Origin: a virus
Direction: 5' to 3' (one strand)
Length of the DNA stretch: 50,676 nt
IMG/VR virus record: IMGVR_UViG_3300028025_003610
Coordinates: 1 to 50,676 of that record
A program made the position numbers and the translations under genes. Positions 6,555 through 11,300 of this stretch are shown in pieces. Position 1 is the stretch's first letter; each line of letters starts with the position of its first letter. The notes beneath the pieces are model-generated. The model did not search any database, had not been told where the DNA came from, and saw nothing but the letters and a program-made list of their open reading frames with translations.

Positions 6555-6614
6555 GGACTGGCTCCTTTATTTTACCTGCGTGACTGTAGCAGGTTTTGGT
6601 TTCGGTTTAACCTA

Positions 6615-7091
6615 CTACCAAGATGCTTGGTACTCAAAGTAATCAAACTTGCTTTCAAGGCAACGATTAATAATTCCAATAGTGTCATTCAAGTCACCAA
6701 AGTAGTATTTATCATAGTCAGTAGAGCCAAAGAAGAAACCACTACCTGTTGGTAAAATGTATGGTGCATTTTCTGGTACTGCAATAGCCTCAATACATAA
6801 TTCTTTTAATTGTTCTAAATCTTCTCTACGAACAAGAATTGGCTGACATTCATCAACACCGTCTGCTAAGTTATTTACAAACCAATGATGAATCATATTT
6901 GATTTACGCCAGTAACCCATTGGCACATCAACAGAGATGCCAGCAAAGCCAGTCTTATCAATTACATCTTCTAACTCAAGACGACTAACGATTTCATTGA
7001 AGAGAGGATTGATTGTGTCCTCATCAGTTTGGCGGTTAAAGTTATGACGGTACACATATTCACTTGCACGAAGGTACATATCTAAGCCCAT
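6615..7091 (-). CDS. Conserved phage protein, MGLDMYL family, 158 aa
   Basis: The N-terminus MGLDMYLRASEYVYRH, the central MGYWRKSNMIHHWFVNN (about residues 58-74) and LPTGSGFFFGSTDYDKYY (about 112-129) mark a widespread phage/bacterial family of unknown function, annotated only as hypothetical. Its length is normal. The ATG at 7091 follows AGAAAGAAG. The gene has its own promoter (7127-7148) and probably shares a transcript with the tRNA-Asp downstream. Confidence 0.82.
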   Translation of the reverse strand: MGLDMYLRASEYVYRHNFNRQTDEDTINPLFNEIVSRLELEDVIDKTGFAGISVDVPMGYWRKSNMIHHWFVNNLADGVDECQPILVRREDLEQLKELCIEAIAVPENAPYILPTGSGFFFGSTDYDKYYFGDLNDTIGIINRCLESKFDYFEYQASW

Positions 7092-7126
7092 TGTGTTCTT
7101 CTTTCTGTAGGTAGGTTATTAAAATA

Positions 7127-7163
7127 ATCTTAGCATAGGGGTCTGACAGTTTTGCCAGACCCC
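7127..7163 (-). promoter_or_regulatory. Left-arm promoter with an overlapping 8-bp inverted repeat
   Basis: Minus strand: TGTCAGACC (7140-7148), 11 bases from TGTCA to TAAGAT (7127-7132), gene 36 bases on. GGGGTCTG (7138-7145) and CAGACCCC (7156-7163) form a perfect 8-bp inverted repeat that includes the TGTCAGACC box, so the box could be masked in RNA or serve as a dyad operator. It is only 10 bases below the stop of the 51-aa gene. Confidence 0.65.
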
Positions 7164-7173
7164 ACAACTAAAA

Positions 7174-7329
7174 CTACTTTACAGTAGTCCAACGGTCTTG
7201 ACCATTTACGTCAAGGCGAATACGGAGTGAGCCAGTAGTATTTTTGATTACTTCCTGAACTGTTCCTGTTACGCCTGACTTTGCAGTTGTGAACTGTGAG
7301 CCAACAGTTGGTGCTTGGATTTTTTCCAT
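7174..7329 (-). CDS. Hypothetical protein, 51 aa
   Basis: ATG at 7327-7329 with AAGAGAAG upstream. It begins MEKIQAPTVGSQFTTAKSG; the rest (VQEVIKNTTGSLRIRLDVNG) reads as a small all-beta, SH3-like barrel. No family name can be given. It is 35 bases downstream of the promoter at 7364-7385, which carries a perfect CRP/GlxR-type site. Confidence 0.75.
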   Translation of the reverse strand: MEKIQAPTVGSQFTTAKSGVTGTVQEVIKNTTGSLRIRLDVNGQDRWTTVK

Positions 7330-7363
7330 TTGCTTCTCTTTTCTATGTTGTTGTTATGGTAAC

Positions 7364-7467
7364 ATCTTAGCACACGGGTCTGACAATTTATGCAGTTTCC
7401 GTGATAATTCTAGTGTGATCCTAATCACATTCGTAAGACTTGACAAAGCTCTAAAATGGGGGCATGC
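7364..7467 (-). promoter_or_regulatory. Promoter island with perfect CRP/GlxR site
   Basis: Minus strand: TGTCAGACC (7377-7385), 11 bases from TGTCA to TAAGAT (7364-7369). TGTGA-TCCTAA-TCACA lies at 7414-7429, an exact consensus site centred about 64 bases upstream of the predicted start, the classical position for a CRP-type class I activator. TCGTAA, TTTGTCAA (7440-7447) and GCATGC (7462-7467) complete the island. Confidence 0.7.
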
Positions 7468-7475
7468 CACTTTCT

Positions 7476-7691
7476 TCAGTCAAACTGAAGAAGCGACACA
7501 CAGTCATCATCAGATAAAGAGTAGCACAACTCATCATCTTCAAATAAATCTAAGAAGAATAAATCATATCCATCTGGTGTTGGCTCTGTGCGAGTGATGG
7601 TAACAATATCACCGTTAGGAAGTTTTACCATATCGCCAGGCTCAATTGTCATACCAACCAGCTTATCTATTTCCTTATAATCTGTAATCAT
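7476..7691 (-). CDS. Hypothetical protein, 71 aa
   Basis: The chosen start is ATG 7689-7691, with AAAGGAGA about 9 bases upstream; a longer frame to 7781 ignores that site. The protein begins MITDYKEIDKLVGMTIEPGD, continues VKLPNGDIVTITRTEPTPDG, and ends in an acidic tail with two Cys. The MTIEPGDMVKLPNGD part resembles a small beta-barrel. It overlaps the 43-aa membrane microprotein upstream. No family is recognised. Confidence 0.75.
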   Translation of the reverse strand: MITDYKEIDKLVGMTIEPGDMVKLPNGDIVTITRTEPTPDGYDLFFLDLFEDDELCYSLSDDDCVSLLQFD

Positions 7692-7806
7692 TAAAATGAT
7701 CTCCTTTGTCTTTGTGACTTTTACTTGAATCTCCCTCGCCAATTCCATTGGCAGAGAATACTCCAAATAAGAATAACACAATTAGAATAAATAAAAAGAT
7801 TTCCAA
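7675..7806 (-). CDS. Membrane microprotein, 43 aa
   Basis: A TTG start (7804-7806) directly follows the TAA of the previous gene, with AGAGAAAG upstream. Residues 2-17 (EIFLFILIVLFLFGVF) form one strongly hydrophobic segment; the rest is soluble and charged (EGDSSKSHKDKGDHF). It overlaps the next gene by 17 bases. Its role is unknown; a single-span inner-membrane peptide is all that can be claimed. Confidence 0.6.
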   Translation of the reverse strand: MEIFLFILIVLFLFGVFSANGIGEGDSSKSHKDKGDHFNDYRL

Positions 7807-7929
7807 TTAAACACTTTCTCTTAGACGTAGGTACTCAATGTATGTTTTATCTGATGCCATTTCTGACATCAACCTGTCTAGTATAGCGTATGGGTCTGAC
7901 ATTTCTTGTTTACGATTAAATAGTTTCAT
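7807..7929 (-). CDS. Hypothetical microprotein, 40 aa
   Basis: ATG 7927-7929 overlaps the previous stop as ATGA, which supports translation. It begins MKLFNRKQEMSDPYAILDRL and ends YIEYLRLRESV; amphipathic helix. Codons 10-17 (MSDPYAIL) are also the promoter TGTCAGACC-TATACT (7880-7901). An inner ATG (7860) would give a 17-residue version from that promoter. Confidence 0.6.
   Translation of the reverse strand: MKLFNRKQEMSDPYAILDRLMSEMASDKTYIEYLRLRESV
7880..7901 (-). promoter_or_regulatory. Left-arm promoter copy inside the 40-aa gene
   Basis: Minus strand: TGTCAGACC (7893-7901), 11 bases from TGTCA to TATACT (7880-7885). It would start transcription near 7873, giving a transcript for the 43-aa membrane protein and the 71-aa gene. 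It is fully contained in coding sequence. Confidence 0.62.
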
Positions 7930-8033
7930 CTCTTGTACCAATCATCTTGTTTTAGTATGGTTAGGTTTAGAACAATTCCTACGATTACGATACCTGCAAA
8001 TATTCCTGCGGTAAATGCTAGTGCTAGAGCCAT
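7926..8033 (-). CDS. Membrane microprotein, 35 aa
   Basis: It begins MALALAFTAGIFAGIVIVGI, a single transmembrane segment of about 25 residues, then a short polar end (KQDDWYKR). Start at 8033 lies inside the end of the previous gene; its stop overlaps the next ATG (ATGA). It is the second of two membrane microproteins in this operon. Confidence 0.65.
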   Translation of the reverse strand: MALALAFTAGIFAGIVIVGIVLNLTILKQDDWYKR

Positions 8034-8173
8034 TCTGCTAAATCTCCATCTGCAATTTCTGAATAGTCCATACCATTTGCTTCTGCAATTGCTTCCCATA
8101 CATCTTGCTCATTATAGATTCCATCTGGATGCCATTCCGATAGAATCATTTCAACTGTTTTCATTTTTCCCAT
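8024..8173 (-). CDS. Hypothetical acidic protein, 49 aa
   Basis: The ATG at 8173 overlaps the previous stop as TAATG and has AAAGGATG upstream. It begins MGKMKTVEMILSEWHPDGIY and continues as an acidic helical protein (EIADGDLAEWL). No family is recognised. Confidence 0.75.
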   Translation of the reverse strand: MGKMKTVEMILSEWHPDGIYNEQDVWEAIAEANGMDYSEIADGDLAEWL

Positions 8174-8511
8174 TATGCGTACATCCTTTCATAGAATGAG
8201 ATTGTTTCTTGATTGTCTAAATCTGTAATTGTGTTATGTAATAAATCTAATACAACTGTTTTATCAAATCCCTTGCCAACGTGGTCACGACCAATTGCAT
8301 AGATACCATAGCCAGTTTCATCCATAACCTCATCTTTAATCAGGTATGAGACAATCATACGGGTAAAGTATGAATGGTCGCCTAAACGTTTTTTAGCGTG
8401 GTCTAATGCACCTGCTAAATCATCTTGCCAAGTATCTTCACCCCAATGGGAATAAAGTACGGCTAAGGATTCTGTTCCGTCATCAAATACGAAATTAATT
8501 CTTGCACCCAT
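8173..8511 (-). CDS. Conserved hypothetical phage protein, 112 aa
   Basis: It begins MGARINFVFDDGTESLAVLY, then SHWGEDTWQDDLAGALDHAK; this N-terminal pattern recurs in phage hypothetical proteins, but I know no function. The fold looks alpha/beta. Stop and start of neighbours overlap (TAATG downstream; one base gap upstream), so it is the core of the 8644-to-7476 operon. Confidence 0.78.
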   Translation of the reverse strand: MGARINFVFDDGTESLAVLYSHWGEDTWQDDLAGALDHAKKRLGDHSYFTRMIVSYLIKDEVMDETGYGIYAIGRDHVGKGFDKTVVLDLLHNTITDLDNQETISFYERMYA

Positions 8512-8512
8512 T

Positions 8513-8644
8513 TTAGTAACCTGCTTCCGTTAGCATTTTGTCAATTGCTTTTATTTCTTCTTCGGATAATCTATCTAATGCACTCTCATCAATAACGGCA
8601 TCAAATAAGTTAATCATCTTATCTACAAACTGTTGGTCTGTCAT
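8513..8644 (-). CDS. Hypothetical acidic helical protein, 43 aa
   Basis: ATG 8642-8644 with AAGAGAAA upstream; first gene after the promoter at 8673-8694. It begins MTDQQFVDKMINLFDAVIDE; two short amphipathic helices. No family is recognised. Confidence 0.72.
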   Translation of the reverse strand: MTDQQFVDKMINLFDAVIDESALDRLSEEEIKAIDKMLTEAGY

Positions 8645-8672
8645 TTTTTCTCTTTCTTAGTAGGTATCTTTG

Positions 8673-8694
8673 ATACTACCACAAGGGTCTGACA
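8673..8694 (-). promoter_or_regulatory. Left-arm promoter (8644 operon)
   Basis: Minus strand: TGTCAGACC (8686-8694), 11 bases from TGTCA to TAGTAT (8673-8678). The first start codon is 29 bases downstream. It serves a chain of at least seven overlapping small genes. Confidence 0.7.
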
Positions 8695-8734
8695 TTTTTA
8701 GTGTTTTCAGTGACGTTTTCTTAAATTTCTTAAC

Positions 8735-8768
8735 TTGACAAAGCTCAGAAAAAGGGGCATGCCCCTTT
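8735..8768 (-). terminator. GCATGC island box that folds as a terminator
   Basis: AAAGGGGCATGCCCCTTT (8751-8768) is a perfect 18-bp palindrome. As RNA it gives a 7-bp stem with a CATG loop, followed on the minus strand by TTCTGAG, so the U run is CUUUUUCU. TTTGTCAA follows at 8735-8742. This copy ends the unit of the 101-aa gene. Other GCATGC copies are weaker hairpins but keep a T run. Confidence 0.65.
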
Positions 8769-8787
8769 CGGGGTGGAATGTCAAGCG

Positions 8788-9093
8788 TCACTCCATATCC
8801 TGGTACTCGTATTCTTCATAGTAGTCATCGTCTTGCATTACCCAAGGATCCAATCGGTGTTGCTCAATAATTGCGTGAGCAGGTGCAGTATCATTACCAC
8901 GATAAGAAACTCCTTCAGGCATTTCTATTTCAGCATAGATATCTTCATTCCAATAAGCATTAATAGCGTCAACGCAAGGTTGCACCATTGAAAGTGGAAT
9001 AGGTGGATAGAAATTAGAACGCAAGTGAATACCGATCTGATCTTCCATTGTCATTTCTAGTTCGCCAATTGCCATTGCAGTCATTAGTCCCAT
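8788..9093 (-). CDS. Hypothetical acidic protein, 101 aa
   Basis: ATG 9093 with AAGGAG 8 bases upstream. It begins MGLMTAMAIGELEMTMEDQI; the middle has Pro-rich YPPIPLSMVQPCVDAINAYW and the end is very acidic and Tyr-rich (DDDYYEEYEYQDME). No family is recognised. It is the last gene of the 9475 unit, followed by the palindromic terminator. Confidence 0.75.
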   Translation of the reverse strand: MGLMTAMAIGELEMTMEDQIGIHLRSNFYPPIPLSMVQPCVDAINAYWNEDIYAEIEMPEGVSYRGNDTAPAHAIIEQHRLDPWVMQDDDYYEEYEYQDME

Positions 9094-9095
9094 AA

Positions 9096-9227
9096 TTATT
9101 CTCCTTGTAGGTTTTTGTGTTTTGTCTTGCGTGTGTATTTCTTTTTGTTGCGGTGTTTAGCGGATGCATTGCTCCTACGCAATTCTAGTCTTGCCCTAAG
9201 TTGCTCAGGGGTTGCAATAAATTTCAT
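9096..9227 (-). CDS. Basic microprotein, 43 aa
   Basis: ATG 9227 overlaps the previous stop as TAATG. It begins MKFIATPEQLRARLELRRSN and ends in a Lys/Arg/His-rich tail (HRNKKKYTRKTKHK). The strong positive charge suggests RNA or DNA binding; this is inference from composition only. Confidence 0.7.
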   Translation of the reverse strand: MKFIATPEQLRARLELRRSNASAKHRNKKKYTRKTKHKNLQGE

Positions 9228-9475
9228 TACTCATCCCAACTAGCAAAGTTATCCATAATGCAGAAACAATCGTTGCACATTCCAGAAATGAAACGCTCAC
9301 GGATACCTGCATCATAGTCTTTCAATACATCTTGAGCATAAGCACCTTGGTGGTATGCAAATAGTTGTTCAGAAGAAATTGAAACTGTCTTAGTTTCTTT
9401 ACAAGCAGGGCAAGGTAGGGATGTAACGACATAGCGTTCGTTCATCACTTTCATTGGATTAGTTAGAGTGAACAC
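9227..9475 (-). CDS. Zinc-ribbon protein of a common actinophage type, 82 aa
   Basis: The start is GTG 9473-9475, with AAAGGGA upstream; the inner ATG has no binding site. C-P-A-C (residues 22-25) and C-N-D-C-F-C (about 67-72) form a four-Cys zinc site, separated by an acidic helical insert with RERFISGM before the second knuckle. Small proteins with CPxC, a LFAYxQGA helix and RERFISG-C are widespread in actinobacteriophages; no function is established. The promoter is at 9506-9527. Confidence 0.8.
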   Translation of the reverse strand: MFTLTNPMKVMNERYVVTSLPCPACKETKTVSISSEQLFAYHQGAYAQDVLKDYDAGIRERFISGMCNDCFCIMDNFASWDE

Positions 9476-9505
9476 AAGTGTCCCTTTCGTAGTAGGTATG
9501 CCTTC

Positions 9506-9594
9506 AGCATAGCATAGAGGTCTGACAATTTCAGTGAGTTTTTCAGTGTTGTTTTAATCGTGTCGTAACTTGACAAAGCTGGGAAAATCGGCAA
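9506..9594 (-). promoter_or_regulatory. Promoter island of the zinc-ribbon gene
   Basis: Minus strand: TGTCAGACC (9519-9527), 11 bases from TGTCA to TATGCT (9506-9511), start codon 31 bases on. Upstream are two TTTCAGTG-like words, TCGTAA (9563-9568) and TTTGTCAA (9570-9577). The GCATGC box has become GCAAGC (9591-9596). Confidence 0.68.
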
Positions 9595-9601
9595 GCGTGT
9601 C

Positions 9602-9629
9602 GTCCACAGGCTGGGGATAACCTGTGGAC
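9602..9629. repeat. 9-bp inverted repeat enclosing a DnaA-like box
   Basis: GTCCACAGG (9602-9610) and CCTGTGGAC (9621-9629) form a perfect stem. The 10-base loop contains GGGGATAA, part of TTATCCCCA (9612-9620, minus strand), one mismatch from the DnaA box TTATCCACA. It sits just below the IF2_N gene and could be a hairpin terminator, an origin element, or both. Confidence 0.5.
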
Positions 9630-9635
9630 AATTGC

Positions 9636-9827
9636 TTAGAATGGTGGTGTTGCCCAATACGGAACAAAATCCTTAAACGATTCGTTAATACGGTCAATGA
9701 CAACCTCACCAAATACATCTTCAACGCTTGATGATGCACTCTTGACGGGTTGCCCAATGTATTCTAAATACATTCTGACATCTTTTGACGGAATGTTTAA
9801 TTCCTTAGCAATTTCATAGACTCTCAT
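9636..9827 (-). CDS. Stand-alone IF-2 N-terminal (IF2_N) domain protein, 63 aa
   Basis: MRVYEIAKELNIPSKDVRMY followed by LEYIGQPVKSASSSVED matches the IF2_N helical domain found at the N-terminus of bacterial translation initiation factor IF-2 (typical MRVYELAKEL...KSASSS pattern). Only this domain is present: no G domain follows, and the remainder (FGEVVIDRINESFKDF) is a short helix. It could bind nucleic acid, the ribosome or a host partner of IF-2; none of this is shown by sequence. ATG 9827, GCAGG upstream, three bases after the previous stop. Confidence 0.82.
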   Translation of the reverse strand: MRVYEIAKELNIPSKDVRMYLEYIGQPVKSASSSVEDVFGEVVIDRINESFKDFVPYWATPPF

Positions 9828-9829
9828 AA

Positions 9830-10015
9830 TTAACCTGCCACAACTTCAATGGTTGCCCAAAATTGGTTGCGTGGATAAGTTTCATTCTCAACTTCAATTT
9901 TGTAGTTGTCGCTGTAATCAACCTTTTCAGCGTAGATAATTTTGCCCTCAAGGTTGCGAGAGCCTGAACGATAGTGAGAGCCTACTAGCATCTCACTTAC
10001 AGTTAGTGAATACAT
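9830..10015 (-). CDS. Hypothetical protein, 61 aa
   Basis: ATG 10015 with AAAGGAA upstream. It begins MYSLTVSEMLVGSHYRSGSR and continues as strands (KIIYAEKVDYSDNYKIEVEN); a small beta-barrel is likely. It is the first longer gene after the promoter at 10113-10134, separated by a 98-base leader with a duplicated 16-mer. It pairs with the IF2_N gene three bases downstream. Confidence 0.75.
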   Translation of the reverse strand: MYSLTVSEMLVGSHYRSGSRNLEGKIIYAEKVDYSDNYKIEVENETYPRNQFWATIEVVAG

Positions 10016-10043
10016 TTTGTATTCCTTTCGTTAGTGTTAAGTC

Positions 10044-10087
10044 TTATTTGCTAGGCTCACCGTAGGTAGGATTATTTGCTAGGCTCA
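10044..10087 (-). repeat. 16-bp direct repeat in the leader of the 61-aa gene
   Basis: TTATTTGCTAGGCTCA occurs at 10044-10059 and again at 10072-10087 (28-base period). It lies wholly in the transcribed leader. A binding site for a regulator or a recent short duplication are both possible. Confidence 0.75.
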
Positions 10088-10088
10088 T
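10044..10088 (-). CDS. Possible leader peptide, 14 aa
   Basis: ATG 10086-10088 to TAA 10044-10046 encodes MSLANNPTYGEPSK. It begins 25 bases after the promoter -10 element, close to the 29-37 bases seen for other first genes of the arm, and the two halves are made by the duplicated 16-mer. No clear ribosome binding site is seen, so the peptide is only a possibility. Confidence 0.3.
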   Translation of the reverse strand: MSLANNPTYGEPSK

Positions 10089-10112
10089 ACTTAACTATTT
10101 ATTTATAGTTTC

Positions 10113-10134
10113 ACTTTAGCAGAGGGGTCTGACA
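10113..10134 (-). promoter_or_regulatory. Left-arm promoter (61-aa and IF2_N genes)
   Basis: Minus strand: TGTCAGACC (10126-10134), 11 bases from TGTCA to TAAAGT (10113-10118). A GCATGC box lies upstream at 10249-10254, farther away than in other islands because DnaA-box-like DNA is inserted between. Confidence 0.68.
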
Positions 10135-10181
10135 TTTTTGGGACTTTTGAGCGTGTCTAAGGTAAACATTTGGTAAACTTT

Positions 10182-10234
10182 TTATCCACAGATTTTCAGT
10201 GAGTTATACACAGGCTCTTAACAATTGTGGATAA
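10182..10234. other. Cluster of three DnaA-box-like 9-mers
   Basis: TTATCCACA at 10182-10190 (exact consensus), TTATACACA at 10204-10212 (one mismatch) and TTATCCACA on the minus strand at 10226-10234 (exact). Three boxes in 53 bases is far above chance. Together with 9612-9620 and 11222-11253 they mark a candidate origin region. Confidence 0.6.
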
Positions 10235-10303
10235 CCTGTGGAAAACGGGCATGCCAAAATTTCTGAGAATGTCAAACGACACGCCCAGAAGCTTTGGATT
10301 TTT

Positions 10304-10384
10304 TTAGTCTGTAAATTTATCTACAAGCAAATAAACAAAACCTGCAAGAGAAAAAATTAAGATCCAAGAATAAAAACTATTCAT
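10304..10384 (-). CDS. Membrane microprotein, 26 aa
   Basis: ATG 10382-10384 with GAGGAGA upstream, directly after the previous stop (TAAATG). It begins MNSFYSWILIFSLAGFVYLL and ends VDKFTD: one transmembrane helix with a few polar residues. It is the last gene of the 10892 unit. Confidence 0.65.
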   Translation of the reverse strand: MNSFYSWILIFSLAGFVYLLVDKFTD

Positions 10385-10537
10385 TTAGTATTCTCCTCTC
10401 ATCACAAATGCAAACGAATGTTTTCCTAAATCAAAAATCAGGGAAGTATTTTTGCGACCTAGTTTTTTACTGTAGTAATTTGAAAAACTAATTCCAATTA
10501 CGAAAGTTCCGTCAATTTTATTATGTACGAATTTCAT
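10385..10537 (-). CDS. Hypothetical basic protein, 50 aa
   Basis: ATG 10537 overlaps the previous stop as TAATG. It begins MKFVHNKIDGTFVIGISFSN and ends HSFAFVMRGEY; mostly beta and basic in the middle (YYSKKLGRKN). No family is recognised. Confidence 0.7.
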   Translation of the reverse strand: MKFVHNKIDGTFVIGISFSNYYSKKLGRKNTSLIFDLGKHSFAFVMRGEY

Positions 10538-10704
10538 TATTTAATTACCGCATCTCTGAATCGTGTTAAATCAAAATTAGGATTATCCCTTTTGAAAAAT
10601 GTTTGAAAGTCTGAAAGCAAATCCTCAAAGGTGTGTGCTTCAATGTCTAAGTGATAAGCGTTTAGAATTTCCGCTATCTTTACATAGTCTTTTCTAGTCA
10701 TCAT
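10537..10704 (-). CDS. Conserved small phage protein, MTRKDY type, 55 aa
   Basis: ATG 10702-10704 overlaps the previous stop (TAATG); a second ATG follows at once. It begins MMTRKDYVKIAEILNAYHLD. The MTRKDY-x-x-IA start recurs in small phage proteins from many hosts; function unknown. All-helical. Confidence 0.75.
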   Translation of the reverse strand: MMTRKDYVKIAEILNAYHLDIEAHTFEDLLSDFQTFFKRDNPNFDLTRFRDAVIK

Positions 10705-10892
10705 TATTTAACCACTTTCCAACCTGTTAGGGGATTGCGATACAGTTCTACCTGTTCGCCTGTTTCGTTATTGACTACCTCGCAAGTTATACCTGCACCG
10801 TCATAGCAAGAGGCAACCATTCCAAGAGCGGAATGAATGGAGATGTATTCGTTAGAGATGTTATCTCTCTTATTTGTTACAGTGTAAGTCAT
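10704..10892 (-). CDS. Hypothetical protein, 62 aa
   Basis: ATG 10892 with AAAGGTAG upstream, 34 bases after the promoter at 10926-10947. It begins MTYTVTNKRDNISNEYISIH and ends RNPLTGWKVVK. The ETGEQVELYRNPLTGW pattern suggests a beta-rich fold. First gene of a four-gene unit with coupled starts. Confidence 0.75.
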   Translation of the reverse strand: MTYTVTNKRDNISNEYISIHSALGMVASCYDGAGITCEVVNNETGEQVELYRNPLTGWKVVK

Positions 10893-10925
10893 TTTGTGAC
10901 TACCTTTCTTTTGTTTGTTGATTTG

Positions 10926-10947
10926 ATTCTAGCATAGAGGTCTGACA
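10926..10947 (-). promoter_or_regulatory. Left-arm promoter (10892 operon)
   Basis: Minus strand: TGTCAGACC (10939-10947), 11 bases from TGTCA to TAGAAT (10926-10931), with TGC before the hexamer. It begins 4 bases below the stop of the 47-aa gene, with no other island words. Confidence 0.7.
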
Positions 10948-10950
10948 AAA

Positions 10951-11094
10951 CTAATCTAGTTCGCCATAGAGTTTGACATAATCAGACTTAGACAAGATGC
11001 CCTTGTATGTATCACAGCAGAACATCTGGTCATCTGCCCAATCTTGTAAACAGAATACGCAGATGTACTCTTCGGTATTTAGTAGGTTAAACAT
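10951..11094 (-). CDS. Cysteine-rich microprotein, 47 aa
   Basis: ATG 11092-11094, with GGGGTTAGAA upstream. It begins MFNLLNTEEYICVFCLQDWA. Cys12/Cys15 form a C-x2-C knuckle and Cys26-Cys27 follow, so a metal site is likely though not a standard ribbon. First minus-strand gene next to the switch region; promoter at 11124-11145. Confidence 0.7.
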   Translation of the reverse strand: MFNLLNTEEYICVFCLQDWADDQMFCCDTYKGILSKSDYVKLYGELD

Positions 11095-11123
11095 TTCTAA
11101 CCCCTTTCTTTATCTATGCTTAC

Positions 11124-11189
11124 AGCCTAGCATAGGGGTCTGACAATTTCTCGTGTTTGCCGTGTATTTATCTTATGACCTTAATCACA
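11124..11189 (-). promoter_or_regulatory. Promoter with CRP/GlxR-like site (47-aa gene)
   Basis: Minus strand: TGTCAGACC (11137-11145), 11 bases from TGTCA to TAGGCT (11124-11129), start codon 30 bases on. TATGA-CCTTAA-TCACA at 11174-11189 is one mismatch from TGTGA-N6-TCACA and is centred about 64 bases upstream of the predicted start, the same place as in the 7364 island. Confidence 0.65.
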
Positions 11190-11221
11190 TTAATTGCGAC
11201 ACGCCCGACCCCGCCAGCGAG

Positions 11222-11253
11222 TTATCCACAGGCTTATGCACAGGTGTGGATAA
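11222..11253. other. Candidate replication origin: three DnaA-box-like 9-mers
   Basis: TTATCCACA (11222-11230, exact), TTATGCACA (11234-11242, one mismatch) and minus-strand TTATCCACA (11245-11253, exact) lie within 32 bases, between the minus-strand and plus-strand arms. GACACGCCC words flank it (about 11199 and 11278). The cluster suggests host DnaA binding; an AT-rich unwinding region would be 11726-12069. Confidence 0.6.
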
Positions 11254-11300
11254 AGAATTAACCTACTGTTAACCTTAGACACGCCCTATTTGGCAGAAAT

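Noticed and set aside
4701-8742. TTGACAAA words read as plus-strand -35 elements
   Set aside because: No -10 hexamer follows at 16-18 bases and no plus-strand gene lies downstream; the words belong to the minus-strand island (TTTGTCAA).
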